DNA from: CAYQCE01 sp964415885
Lineage (GTDB): Bacteria; Zixibacteria; MSB-5A5; JAABVY01; JAHJOQ01
Direction of reading: 5' to 3'
DNA length: 34,985 bases
NCBI GenBank assembly: GCA_964415885.1
Contig: CAYQCE010000036.1
Span: forward strand, 1-34,985
Shown here: positions 1 to 7,505 of the stretch, piece by piece
How the letters are laid out: every line of letters starts with the position of its first letter
Position numbering within the stretch: the stretch's first letter is position 1
Position numbers and translations under genes: made by a program
Notes under the pieces: generated by a model
What the model saw: only the letters and a program-made list of their open reading frames with translations
What the model was told of the DNA's origin: nothing
Database searches by the model: none

Positions 1-481
1 CTAGTCTCGCGTAAAGGTATCCGCTGATGATGTTATCAAGCAGTTCCGCGTAGTGATGCTCGCTTTCTCTTAGTGTATCCAGAGCCCATTTGTTGTCGGT
101 CACATCGATCGTATGCAGGATCACATAACTTACGCGACCGTCCGAGTCGAGAATCGGGTAACCGTGAAGCTCGTGTATTCTCGAATCTCCGCTCGGATCG
201 GTCAGTACGGCCTCGCACGTAACCGGTTTTCCGGTTTCTATGATATTCTTGAGTGGACATGGATACTCGAAACCGTCGCACGGCCGATCTGAATCGAAGA
301 GTAACTCGTGGCAGGTCCGGCGATTTTCGGATTCCTTCTCGCTTGATACCCGGTTTGAGAGTACAATTGAGTAATCGCTTGCGTCAATGACATACGCACG
401 GTGCGGCAGAGAATCAAGTAGCTCCCTGTATAAGGGGGATTCGCTTCTGATGTCAGGATGATTGTCTTCGGAGTTGTGCAT
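1..481 (-). CDS. PAS-domain sensor protein, N-terminal part (3' end beyond left edge)
   Basis: The frame is open from ATG at 481 to the left edge, giving about 160 residues. The start follows GGAG, about 7 nt upstream. The frame continues upstream without another start to a stop at 641-643. A PAS fold is visible: LLDSLPHRAYVIDAS begins the first strand, a segment with two CP motifs (CDGFEYPCPLKNI) lies in the middle, and the closing strands contain GYPILDSDGRVSYVI followed by TIDVTDNKWALDTLRESE, the usual PAS-to-next-domain linker. The next residues (HYAELLDNIISGYLYARL) look like the start of a second PAS domain. The output domain (histidine kinase, cyclase or other) is outside the window. 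The protein is probably a cytoplasmic sensor, since no membrane segment is seen. It lies downstream of a kinase/receiver pair but is separated from it by about 500 bp. Confidence 0.75.
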   Translation of the reverse strand, partial: MHNSEDNHPDIRSESPLYRELLDSLPHRAYVIDASDYSIVLSNRVSSEKESENRRTCHELLFDSDRPCDGFEYPCPLKNIIETGKPVTCEAVLTDPSGDSRIHELHGYPILDSDGRVSYVILHTIDVTDNKWALDTLRESEHHYAELLDNIISGYLYARL

Positions 482-978
482 ACAATTCTCCGGACCGCTG
501 AGGCTTGGTTGAAAAAAGAACGCAGCGGTCGGTTGTTTCGGTCGTTGTTGAAACTCGTAACTGTATTCTCGGAGAAACAGCTCGACACGCCGGAAATGCT
601 CACTCTGATTCTCGGTGAGGCTTGAGTTGTTGCTGGAGGCTCAGCAGGACTTATCATCCGATTCCGCTGTTCGGTGCTGGTATCTTACCGCGTTATCCGT
701 ATATCGCCTGCATGCACAAGTCAGGATGCCGTCCGGAAAAGTCGACTCGCTCATCAGTCGGAATAGTCCGTGAGCACTCGGAGTATCACGCCAATATCTC
801 TCTTTTTATTCAGTTCGGCATTCCGTAACCGATATTGACCATATGCCGTTATCGCGCACCGAGTGACGGCCATATTGCTTCAGACTGGAACGAAGTCAGT
901 TGGAATAGTTCGGATTGCCACACTTCTGGTGTAGTTTGATCTGCGGAGTGGTAGACCTCGATGGAGCGTGGGATTCGA
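482..978. other. Gap of about 500 bp without a supported gene
   Basis: I see no convincing gene here. The open frames have no homology signal or Shine-Dalgarno sequence. The minus-strand frame of the PAS gene extends to a stop at 641-643 without a start codon. On the plus strand a frame beginning ATG 458 and ending TGA 623-625 reads like an amphipathic helical protein, but it overlaps the start of the PAS gene and lacks a ribosome site. A weak imperfect inverted repeat (CATATGCCGT versus ACGGCCATAT) lies near 841-876. No strong terminator for the receiver gene ending at 979 is visible. Confidence 0.5.
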
Positions 979-1332
979 CTATTGCAGGAAGCTCCTGATC
1001 TTGGATTTGAGTTCTGTCATATCGCCGGATTTGACGACATAGTCGTCAGCGGCCCAGGAGCTGAAATCGTGTTTATAATGCGTGTATGCAGAATTCAGGA
1101 TGACAGGTCGGTCCTTGTCCTGGTTCTTCAGGTCGCTAAGTACACGAAGTCCCTCTTCATTGCCGAGTTTGATATCGAGTACGACGAGGTGCGGCTTGAA
1201 GTCGCGAGATACGTCGAGAGCCTGCGATCCGTTCTCGGCCGTTGCAACCTCGAATCCCTCGTCCTCCAGTTCGGCCTTGTACAACGCGAGGAGGTTCTTC
1301 TCGTCCTCCACTATCAAAATCCTCTTGCACAT
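979..1332 (-). CDS. Single-domain CheY-like response regulator
   Basis: The 117-residue protein is a stand-alone receiver domain with no DNA-binding output. The acidic pocket is ED at residues 9-10, the phosphoacceptor is D53 in VVLDIKLG, the switch residue is S81 (NSAY in place of the usual T) and the conserved lysine is K101 in VVKSG. ATG 1332 was chosen because AGGAG lies about 9 nt upstream and the fold begins at once (MCKRILIVEDE). The frame is open further upstream, but that part overlaps the kinase gene and is rich in arginine and serine. The gene lies 31 nt downstream of the GAF histidine kinase, so the kinase is its probable phosphodonor. With no output domain, it likely acts by protein contact or as a phosphorelay intermediate. 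Confidence 0.88.
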   Translation of the reverse strand: MCKRILIVEDEKNLLALYKAELEDEGFEVATAENGSQALDVSRDFKPHLVVLDIKLGNEEGLRVLSDLKNQDKDRPVILNSAYTHYKHDFSSWAADDYVVKSGDMTELKSKIRSFLQ

Positions 1333-1363
1333 CTCAACACGCTCCTTTGTGTTAGGCGGCCCG

Positions 1364-3001
1364 TTAACGGTCTTCGCCGTACTCCGGCAGAAAGACCTTG
1401 AATGACGAGCCCTTGTCCGGCTCCGAGTCGACTTCGATATATCCGCCGTGGTCCGCAACAATTCTTTTGCTGACCGGCAGCCCGAGTCCCGAACCGGTGT
1501 CCTTTGTTGTAAAGAATGGTTCGAAAAGCTGCGATACCGTCTCCTCGTCCATTCCAGTTCCGGTGTCCCTTATTTCAAACCAATGATATCCGTCAATCGA
1601 TCCGGTATTCAGAAATAGCGATCCTCTCTCATCCATAGACGAAACTGCGTTATCCAGAATATTAAACACAACCTGTTTCAGCCAGCTCTTGTCCGCCTTG
1701 ACTTCGAGACTTGCACCACTGAAGGTTGACTCGATGTCTATCTCGTCCAGGCTAAGTTTCCCCTTCAGGACTTCCAGAGTCTCCCTCATAATATCATTGA
1801 TATCTACGACTTTCAAGTCGAGTTTCCGTTTTCGAGAATAATCGAGTACATGACGCGCGATGTTTTCCAGACGTGAAATTTCACTCGTGATAATCGACAG
1901 CTCGTGACTGATGTCATCACCCTTCGCGTACGTCCGCTCGGCGCGACGGGAGTATCCGCCAATTGTAACGAGTGGCGTTTTAATCTCGTGCGCAAGCGTA
2001 TTTACGAGTTTCCCCGCCTCGACGAACCTCTCGGCTTCCACCATGTACTTCTGGTTGTCTTTCAAGAGCCTATGGAGGTGCTCGAGTTCCGCAATACGGA
2101 CTTCGAGCTGATTCTGGAGAATGACGTTATCTATCTTGGCGGCGGCGATGTATGAAAGGGTCTCGAGCTTCGATACCTGTCTCTCTGCGATCTTTTCTCC
2201 GGTCACGGGGTTGTCCACAATCACAGCTCCGAGAGCGCTGTCCTTGGAGACTATTGGGACGACCGCGACTGGCCTGCCCCCGAAAATCGCATGCAGTGTG
2301 CGGTCGGGTAGATCTTCCTCCCCGGCAGATTCGAGGCGATACGATTTGTCATGCAGCACCGCCTTCGGCAGCACACCGAATTCCTCTCTCAGTGGAATGC
2401 GAACTCTCCGAACTTGACCGGTCAGTTCATTCTCGTCCTTTGCTTCGCCCTCCACGATCTTGCCTATGAGGTCCTGAAACGAGAGCCTGCCGTTTTGTAT
2501 CACGCGCCACGTATCGCTGTACTTGCGAAGATCGATATGCCCGAATCCGAGCTGTCCCTCCAGCGTTCGCTTGCCGTGGTTGACGAGAAACAGCGCCGCA
2601 CGGTTAAGTCCTATCGCTTCCCCGGCTGTGACCCCGGTGAGAAATATCCTCATACAGCTATTCAGATCGTACGTCTTCAGGAACGCCTCAGTGACAGTCT
2701 TCAGAACGGTCAACTCCTCGACATTCCGATTCAGGTCGGAGGTCATTGCCGAGAGCTCGGTGTTGTAGTTGGATAGTACGGTCAAAAACCGATTCACGGC
2801 GGAAGAGATCAACCGGTCAGAGCTTCGACGGCCAACCGATCTTCCGAGAGCCTCCTGAAAACGGGGGCATTGGATGCACCGGGCGACCTGCTCCCGGGAC
2901 GCTTCCTCGATGCTCACGAGGCTGCCATCCCTGGCCACGTCGAGCCAGCAGGTTCCGGAACCCTCCCGGACGATCGGACATTCTGATTTTATATCGGTCA
3001 T
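1364..3001 (-). CDS. GAF-domain sensor histidine kinase with N-terminal cysteine cluster
   Basis: This 545-residue soluble histidine kinase opens with a short cysteine-rich segment: C8, C18 in TCWL, and C42/C45 in CIQCPRF. A coiled stretch follows (about 60-100), then a GAF-like domain (about 100-295), a second coil (about 295-325), the dimerisation helix with H338 in LAHEIKTP, and a HATPase domain with the N box NILDNAVSSMD, G1 DTGTGMD, F box FFTTK and G2 GSGLGLPVSKRI. ATG 3001 is preferred over an in-frame TTG at 3049, which has no ribosome site and would add 16 residues. The cysteine segment resembles the two-CW type of small cysteine motif known from bacterial signalling proteins. A metal or redox role is inference. 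The cognate partner is probably the receiver gene 31 nt downstream. Confidence 0.9.
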   Translation of the reverse strand: MTDIKSECPIVREGSGTCWLDVARDGSLVSIEEASREQVARCIQCPRFQEALGRSVGRRSSDRLISSAVNRFLTVLSNYNTELSAMTSDLNRNVEELTVLKTVTEAFLKTYDLNSCMRIFLTGVTAGEAIGLNRAALFLVNHGKRTLEGQLGFGHIDLRKYSDTWRVIQNGRLSFQDLIGKIVEGEAKDENELTGQVRRVRIPLREEFGVLPKAVLHDKSYRLESAGEEDLPDRTLHAIFGGRPVAVVPIVSKDSALGAVIVDNPVTGEKIAERQVSKLETLSYIAAAKIDNVILQNQLEVRIAELEHLHRLLKDNQKYMVEAERFVEAGKLVNTLAHEIKTPLVTIGGYSRRAERTYAKGDDISHELSIITSEISRLENIARHVLDYSRKRKLDLKVVDINDIMRETLEVLKGKLSLDEIDIESTFSGASLEVKADKSWLKQVVFNILDNAVSSMDERGSLFLNTGSIDGYHWFEIRDTGTGMDEETVSQLFEPFFTTKDTGSGLGLPVSKRIVADHGGYIEVDSEPDKGSSFKVFLPEYGEDR

Positions 3002-3057
3002 TGATGAGTCTCTCTCATTAGTGACGCTTGATTCCGTGCCCTCAATCAAAATACAAG

Positions 3058-3086
3058 TTGACAGTCGTATCTGTTCGTCTTTTTTT
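3058..3086 (+). promoter_or_regulatory. Possible promoter of nadC-birA (weak -10)
   Basis: A perfect TTGACA (3058-3063) is followed 17 nt later by TTTTTT (3081-3086), a poor -10. The nadC start at 3097 has no Shine-Dalgarno sequence and would lie only a few nucleotides from the predicted transcription start. The element lies in the 95 bp divergent region between the histidine kinase and nadC. Confidence 0.3.
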
Positions 3087-3096
3087 CTGATCTACG

Positions 3097-3960
3097 ATGG
3101 ATTTCTCTGTGGATACCCGAAAAATGATGGAGATTGCGCTGCGGGAGGATATCGGTCCCGGAGATGTGACCACGCGTGCGTGTGTAGACCCGAACATTAG
3201 AGGTGAAGCAAGCATAATCGCGAAGGGTTCCGGTGTGCTCTGCGGGCAGCACGTGGCACGAGCGATTTTCAAAGCTGTCGATAGTGACACCGTTTATGCG
3301 CCGCTCTGTGAGGACGGTGACTTGCTCGAACCAGGTCGGCAGATTGCGGAGATCGCGGGTCGGTTTGCATCGATCCTGACCGCCGAGCGAACCGCACTCA
3401 ATTTTCTGATGCGGCTCTCCGGGGTCGCGTCCATCACAAAGGAATTCGTCGCACGGGTATCGCATACATCGTGCAGAATTCTTGATACGAGGAAGACAAC
3501 ACCGGGCTTCAGAGAGCTCGAGAAATATGCAGTTCGGTGTGGAGGAGGCACCAACCACAGGTCCGGCCTTTACGACATGATACTGATAAAGGATAATCAC
3601 ATACGATCAGCCGGATCCTTGACAGCCGCCCTGAACAGATGCAAATCGTACGTGGAATCGGTTCCGGATATGATCCCGATAGAGGTCGAGGTCTCATCGA
3701 TGCCTGAACTCGAGCAGGCTCTGGATGGCGGAGCAGACTGGATTATGCTCGACAATATGGATATCTCGGAGATCAAGACAGCCGTAAGACTGATTCGTGA
3801 ACGGAAGCCTGCAACCAAGGTGGAGGCCTCCGGCAGCGTGGCTCTCGAGACCGTCGCTGTACTCGCCGAATGTGGAGTGGACTACATTTCCGCAGGAGCG
3901 CTGACGCATTCCGCTCGATCACTCGATCTCTCATTAGACGTAACCAGAGTCACGGGCTGA
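3097..3960 (+). CDS. nadC: Nicotinate-nucleotide pyrophosphorylase (quinolinate phosphoribosyltransferase)
   Basis: NadC converts quinolinate and PRPP to nicotinate mononucleotide, CO2 and PPi, which commits carbon to NAD synthesis. The 287-residue length is typical. Visible family motifs are REDIGPGDVTT near the N terminus, LTAERTALNFLMRLSGVAS, the phosphate-binding stretch DTRKTTPGFRELEKYAV with GGGTNHR, DMILIKDNH, the barrel motif IEVEVSS, WIMLDNM, and VEASGSV. The start gives the usual N-terminal helix (MDFSVDTRKMMEIALREDIG). No Shine-Dalgarno sequence precedes it. The neighbouring biotin ligase gene begins 1 nt after the stop, so the two are co-transcribed. nadA and nadB are not in the window. 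Confidence 0.96.
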   Translation: MDFSVDTRKMMEIALREDIGPGDVTTRACVDPNIRGEASIIAKGSGVLCGQHVARAIFKAVDSDTVYAPLCEDGDLLEPGRQIAEIAGRFASILTAERTALNFLMRLSGVASITKEFVARVSHTSCRILDTRKTTPGFRELEKYAVRCGGGTNHRSGLYDMILIKDNHIRSAGSLTAALNRCKSYVESVPDMIPIEVEVSSMPELEQALDGGADWIMLDNMDISEIKTAVRLIRERKPATKVEASGSVALETVAVLAECGVDYISAGALTHSARSLDLSLDVTRVTG

Positions 3961-3961
3961 A

Positions 3962-4948
3962 ATGGGCGGACAAGTCGATGACATTGCAGTGGAAATCCTC
4001 AACCTGCTTCGTCGGTCGCCGGATAAGCGATTCTCCATTACCTCTCTTGCCGAGAAATATTCCACAAAGCAGAAATTCGTGAACGAGGCGCTCCGTGGTC
4101 TCGTCGTATGGGGGTATAAATTCGATTTCGACAGTAAATCCGATGTCCGGTTCGTTTCGGCGCCGGATTCTATCTTCCCGCACGAGATACTGTTTCGGCT
4201 GAAAACCAAGTTTGTGGGCAGGAACATAGTCTCGCATTTCTCGGTGCCGTCGACCAACACGCACGCATTCATGCTCGCCGAGGAGGGCGCACCCGAGGGT
4301 ACAATCGTCATTGCGGAAAAGCAGACGGCCGGGAAGGGTCGTCTCGGAAGAAAGTGGAGTTCACCCGCAAAATCCGGTCTCTGGCTGTCGCTGATTCTCA
4401 GACCCACATTGCCGCCTGCGGAGATGCCCGGTTTGTCTATAATGACGGCTGTAGCGCTCGCGGAAACCATCAGATCCGAGTTGAAGCTCGATGCTCTCAT
4501 CAAATGGCCGAACGACGTGCTCATTGACGACGGCAAGGTGGCCGGGATTCTCACGGAGATGGCTGCGGAGCTGGACAAAGCACGGCATGTCATAGTCGGA
4601 ATCGGGATCAATGTCAACCAGCACAGAAAGGACTTCCCGCCGGCGATCCGCAATAAGGCGACGTCACTCCTGCTGGAAACAGGAGATCGCGTCGATAGAA
4701 TAGGGTTTCTGTCGGAGTTCCTGAACGTCTTCGAGGAGTTCTATCTCGATTTCAAGAAAAAGGGTCTGAAGCCGCTTCTGCCCAAGGTCCGGAAGAGATC
4801 AACCTTGATCGGCAATCAGGTGCGGCTGAAAAAGGGCAGGAAGACCATACTTGCCAGAGCGGTCGATATCGATCCCGCCGGCGCCCTCGTTGTCAAACGA
4901 CGAAAACAGCTTATGCGGGTTACTGCCGGCGAGGTAACAATAATCTGA
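3962..4948 (+). CDS. birA: Biotin-[acetyl-CoA-carboxylase] ligase with N-terminal helix-turn-helix (BirA)
   Basis: BirA makes biotinyl-5'-AMP and transfers biotin to the carboxyl carrier protein. Residues of about 5-70 form a winged-helix segment (VEILNLLRRSPDKRFSITSL and on), as in BirA proteins that also repress biotin genes. The catalytic domain follows with the adenylate loop AGKGRLGRKWSSP, SGLWLSLILRP, IKWPNDVLIDDGKVAGIL and VGIGINVNQ. The small C-terminal SH3-like domain ends in VTAGEVTII. The length of 328 residues is normal. It starts 1 nt after nadC, which suggests translational coupling. No biotin genes or clear operator were found nearby, so a repressor role is family knowledge only. 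Confidence 0.95.
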   Translation: MGGQVDDIAVEILNLLRRSPDKRFSITSLAEKYSTKQKFVNEALRGLVVWGYKFDFDSKSDVRFVSAPDSIFPHEILFRLKTKFVGRNIVSHFSVPSTNTHAFMLAEEGAPEGTIVIAEKQTAGKGRLGRKWSSPAKSGLWLSLILRPTLPPAEMPGLSIMTAVALAETIRSELKLDALIKWPNDVLIDDGKVAGILTEMAAELDKARHVIVGIGINVNQHRKDFPPAIRNKATSLLLETGDRVDRIGFLSEFLNVFEEFYLDFKKKGLKPLLPKVRKRSTLIGNQVRLKKGRKTILARAVDIDPAGALVVKRRKQLMRVTAGEVTII

Positions 4949-4960
4949 TCCGCTGTTCCG

Positions 4961-4994
4961 AAAAAAAGAACGGCCGGAGCTTCTGCCCCGACCG
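4961..4994 (-). terminator. Rho-independent terminator of the LolA-like gene
   Basis: Read on the minus strand, CGGTCGGGGC (4994-4985), loop AGAA (4984-4981) and GCTCCGGCCG (4980-4971) form ten pairs, two of them G-U. The run TTCTTTTTTT (4970-4961) follows immediately. On the plus strand the same hairpin has two mismatches and no T tract, so it does not serve birA well. Confidence 0.88.
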
Positions 4995-5022
4995 CGAAAT
5001 TAAAATCACCGATAGTTCTGTT

Positions 5023-5796
5023 CTACTTATCGTCCTTGCCCGGCATAGGCTGGCGGACTGAGTCCGGAAGCGCTTTCATTACAGTCGGGACATCATCCGG
5101 ATTCGGCATAACAAAGAGCGATTCGGCGACGGGCTTGTTCACCTCGATCTCGTCTATCTTTATCATCACACGGCCCTGCTGGCCGGCAGTCGTGATAGAA
5201 CCCGGGAAAACATATCCGTCCACAGTTTTGAAGTCTTTGAAAAACTGTTCCGCCTCACCCTGTGGTGTGGATACCGAAGTCTTAACCATGTAGTAGGTGT
5301 CTGTGTCGAAAAACGAATACGTCGTATCGCCGGTACCCTGGATGAACCTCAACTTGTAGGCTTCCTCACCCTTTACCGGTTCCTTGCCGACAAACTCGAA
5401 CGAACCGCCGCGATCCTTAAAACCGAGAAGCGGTTCGAGCCGTGTCTGCTCGAGACGCTGCTCGAGCTGCTTGCCCTCAAACTTGTTCATGCCCATCGGG
5501 GTAACGCTCCAGACGTTCTCTCCGTCCGAGCCTTCCTCGATTGTCATTCCCTGCACCTTGACATGCATGGCATGAAGATTGGGGGCCTTGTTCCAGAGCT
5601 CGAACTGCCCCTGCATTCCGGACATCATCATTGTGCCCTTCATGTGAACCGTTTCGAGGTCCTTGAGCTTGTCGACCCCGCCCTTCGCCTCGAGATGCTT
5701 TGAGACTATTTCATCGGCGGTGATGCCGTAGAGCGCTGTGGAAAAACAGATTGCTGTCAGAATTGCCAGAATCGAGATAACACGGAATTGCCTCAT
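5023..5796 (-). CDS. Exported LolA-fold-like (outer-membrane lipoprotein sorting type) protein
   Basis: This 257-residue protein has a signal peptide (basic MRQFR, then a hydrophobic run to ALYG, mature part near ITADEIVSKHLEAKGG). The phrase ADEIVSKHLEAKGGVDKLKDLETVHMKGTM is typical of LolA/RseB-like periplasmic proteins that bind acyl chains in an unclosed beta barrel. Later strands such as KLRFIQGTGDTTYSFFDTDTYYMVKTSV and VDGYVFPGSI fit the same fold. The start ATG 5796 has the strong site AAAGGAGAG. The C terminus is charged (GKDDK). No lipobox is seen, so it is probably soluble in the periplasm. It is a single-gene unit with its own terminator and stands divergent to the aro operon. The substrate is unknown. 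Confidence 0.72.
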   Translation of the reverse strand: MRQFRVISILAILTAICFSTALYGITADEIVSKHLEAKGGVDKLKDLETVHMKGTMMMSGMQGQFELWNKAPNLHAMHVKVQGMTIEEGSDGENVWSVTPMGMNKFEGKQLEQRLEQTRLEPLLGFKDRGGSFEFVGKEPVKGEEAYKLRFIQGTGDTTYSFFDTDTYYMVKTSVSTPQGEAEQFFKDFKTVDGYVFPGSITTAGQQGRVMIKIDEIEVNKPVAESLFVMPNPDDVPTVMKALPDSVRQPMPGKDDK

Positions 5797-5908
5797 TTTC
5801 TCTCCTTTCAGCTGTTATGGTTGTTACAACTCAGTCAATTAAATGTTTCAGGGGCGATTGTCCAGTGCTTTTCGAACATGTACCGTCATGCGCTGCACCG
5901 CTCAAACG

Positions 5909-5925
5909 CAAACTTGACAAGTTTG
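5909..5925. promoter_or_regulatory. Palindromic operator candidate
   Basis: CAAACTTGACAAGTTTG is a perfect inverted repeat with 8 nt arms around a single A. It covers the TTGACA -35 hexamer of the promoter at 5914-5942, which is the layout expected of a repressor site. The regulator is unknown. Confidence 0.5.
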
Positions 5926-5942
5926 CTCGGCATTACGATATT
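5914..5942 (+). promoter_or_regulatory. Promoter candidate upstream of aroA
   Basis: TTGACA (5914-5919), a 17 nt spacer and GATATT (5937-5942) form a sigma-70-like promoter reading toward aroA. Transcription would start near 5949 and give a leader of about 290 nt before aroA. Confidence 0.5.
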
Positions 5943-5977
5943 GGTATGAAAATCGGGCAAAAAACGGGTTAAAGTTC

Positions 5978-6061
5978 AGTCATGTTCCGTACCTCTTCGA
6001 AATCCTGGCTGAAATGTCTGAGTGAACCGCTTTCATTGATGCTCAGGAGCCGAACATGACT
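5978..6061 (+). promoter_or_regulatory. Possible structured leader RNA upstream of aroA
   Basis: AGTCATGTTC (5978-5987) is perfectly complementary to GAACATGACT (6052-6061). Inside, TCCTG (6003-6007) can pair with CAGGA (6044-6048), or CTGAG with CTCAG. It lies downstream of the 5914-5942 promoter, so it could fold in the aro leader. No known riboswitch class was recognised. Confidence 0.3.
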
Positions 6062-6201
6062 TGTCATCCGAATCGGGAAATGAGTTCGAATTGGAACATA
6101 AATGGCGCATACGATTCAAGTGATACTCTTTTTGGCCGACCATTTTAGTGTAGCGTATTTGGTTACATGCAACTAAATTGTGGCCGAATTCTGTCGCTCC
6201 G

Positions 6202-6229
6202 TTGACAGATGCCACAACAGACTTAGCAG
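6202..6229 (+). promoter_or_regulatory. Possible aroA-proximal promoter (leaderless layout)
   Basis: TTGACA (6202-6207), a 16 nt spacer and TAGCAG (6224-6229) end 7 nt before the aroA ATG at 6237. The -10 is weak, but the distance to the ATG matches other starts in this window that lack a Shine-Dalgarno sequence. Confidence 0.3.
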
Positions 6230-6236
6230 GTTGGAC

Positions 6237-7505
6237 ATGGATGTTTCAATTCGCGGCATAGCAAGCCTACCCGGCGACAAGTCGATCTCCCACAGAGCGG
6301 TTTTGCTGTCTTCGATCGCCGAAGGCGAATGCACGATTCGCAATCTTGCCACCGGCAAAGATCTCGGGTCGACCATTGACGCCGTTAAAGTACTCGGAGT
6401 TGAGGTCTCCGGCCCGGAGCACGGTGTAATGCAGGTGCAGGGCATCGGAATGAACAATTTCATCAAACCGAACAACGTACTCGATTGCGGCAACGCGGGG
6501 ACCTCACTGCGGCTTCTCCTGGGAATGCTCTCGGGTTCCAATGTGTCAGCGACTCTCGATGGCGACAACTCGCTGAGAAACCGCCCGGTGAACCGTGTTG
6601 CTATACCTCTGCGCCAGATGGGTGCCCGTATCGATCTGACTGATCGTGGGACCTGCCCTGTCGATGTCGACGGCAAGAAGCTAAACGGTATCGGCTACGC
6701 TCTGCCGGTAGCGTCGGCGCAGGTGAAATCCGCGATTCTGCTCGCATCACTGACCGCGAGCGGCGAAACTGAAGTGACCGAGCCGACTCCGACCCGGGAC
6801 CATACCGAGCGGATGCTGATCTCTCTCGGCGTTCCGCTGACAACGTCCGACTGCAAGGTTATGACCGGTCCGACCGATCGCATCCCTGCCTTTGAAATCG
6901 ATGTACCCGGTGACATATCGTCAGCCGCATTCATAGTAGTAGCAGCTTCGCTTCTGCCTAAGTCGGAAGTCGTTATAGAGAATATCTGCCTAAATCCCAC
7001 TCGATGCGGCTATCTGCAGATTCTGCGTAGAATGGGTGCGGATATCGCCACCGATCAGATCGAAATCAAGCGTGGTGAACCGGTCGGCAAACTGTTTGTC
7101 CGATCGTCGGAGCTTCAGTCGGCACGGTGCGACGATATCCCGGTGGCGACATTCATTGATGAGGTCACGGTTCTGGCTCTGGCGGCAACGCAGGCCGAGG
7201 GCGTGACCAGAATCCCCAATCTCGGCGAACTCCGTGTCAAAGAATCCGACCGGCTTTCAGGCATTGTATCGATTCTCGCCGCCGCAGGAGCGCGGGTCCA
7301 TGTCGAAAATGACGATCTTGTTATCTATGGCCCGACCAGGCTCTTCCCGGCCGATTTCGATACACGAGGTGACCACCGCCTCGCCATGCTCGTCGAGACG
7401 ATAAATCTCCTCTCGGGAGCGGGGTTGTCACGGCAATATGGCGATGAGCTCGCAATTTCATTTCCGGAGTATTATCACGTAATGGAGAACCTGCTGGCAG
7501 GATGA
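6237..7505 (+). CDS. aroA: 5-enolpyruvylshikimate-3-phosphate synthase
   Basis: AroA joins shikimate-3-phosphate and phosphoenolpyruvate, the penultimate step to chorismate. The 422 residues carry LPGDKSISHRAVLL (K15), CGNAGTSLRLLLG (R92), DGDNSLRNRPVNRV, VPGDISSAAF, a TFIDEV segment and RVKESDRLSGI. ATG 6237 puts the first strand at the correct place. A GTG at 6180 would add 19 residues without family similarity. Only a short AGG precedes the ATG. It is the first gene of a six-gene run (aroA-E-K-B-Q-aminotransferase) and overlaps aroE by ATGA. Chorismate synthase and DAHP synthase are not in the window. Confidence 0.96.
   Translation: MDVSIRGIASLPGDKSISHRAVLLSSIAEGECTIRNLATGKDLGSTIDAVKVLGVEVSGPEHGVMQVQGIGMNNFIKPNNVLDCGNAGTSLRLLLGMLSGSNVSATLDGDNSLRNRPVNRVAIPLRQMGARIDLTDRGTCPVDVDGKKLNGIGYALPVASAQVKSAILLASLTASGETEVTEPTPTRDHTERMLISLGVPLTTSDCKVMTGPTDRIPAFEIDVPGDISSAAFIVVAASLLPKSEVVIENICLNPTRCGYLQILRRMGADIATDQIEIKRGEPVGKLFVRSSELQSARCDDIPVATFIDEVTVLALAATQAEGVTRIPNLGELRVKESDRLSGIVSILAAAGARVHVENDDLVIYGPTRLFPADFDTRGDHRLAMLVETINLLSGAGLSRQYGDELAISFPEYYHVMENLLAG

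Larger units (their letters stand above)
5797..6236. other. 440 bp regulatory region between the LolA-like gene and aroA
   Basis: No gene is supported here. The stretch holds a 17 bp palindrome overlapping a consensus -35 (5909-5925), a 10 nt inverted repeat 64 nt apart (5978-5987 and 6052-6061), a second possible promoter next to aroA (6202-6229) and an 11 bp palindrome GTTGTTACAAC at 5820-5830 just upstream of the minus-strand gene. Confidence 0.55.

Noticed and set aside
238..657. Minus-strand 139-codon frame near the left edge
   Set aside because: It overlaps the PAS gene in another frame. The PAS frame has a ribosome site and a recognisable fold.
622..828. Plus-strand 68-codon frame in the left gap
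   Set aside because: No ribosome site, no similarity signal and irregular composition.
3002..3049. TTG start at 3049 for the GAF histidine kinase
   Set aside because: It has no Shine-Dalgarno sequence, and the ATG at 3001 directly precedes the cysteine motif.
4961..4994. Terminator for birA on the plus strand
   Set aside because: On that strand the stem has two mismatches and no T run follows. It fits the minus-strand gene only.
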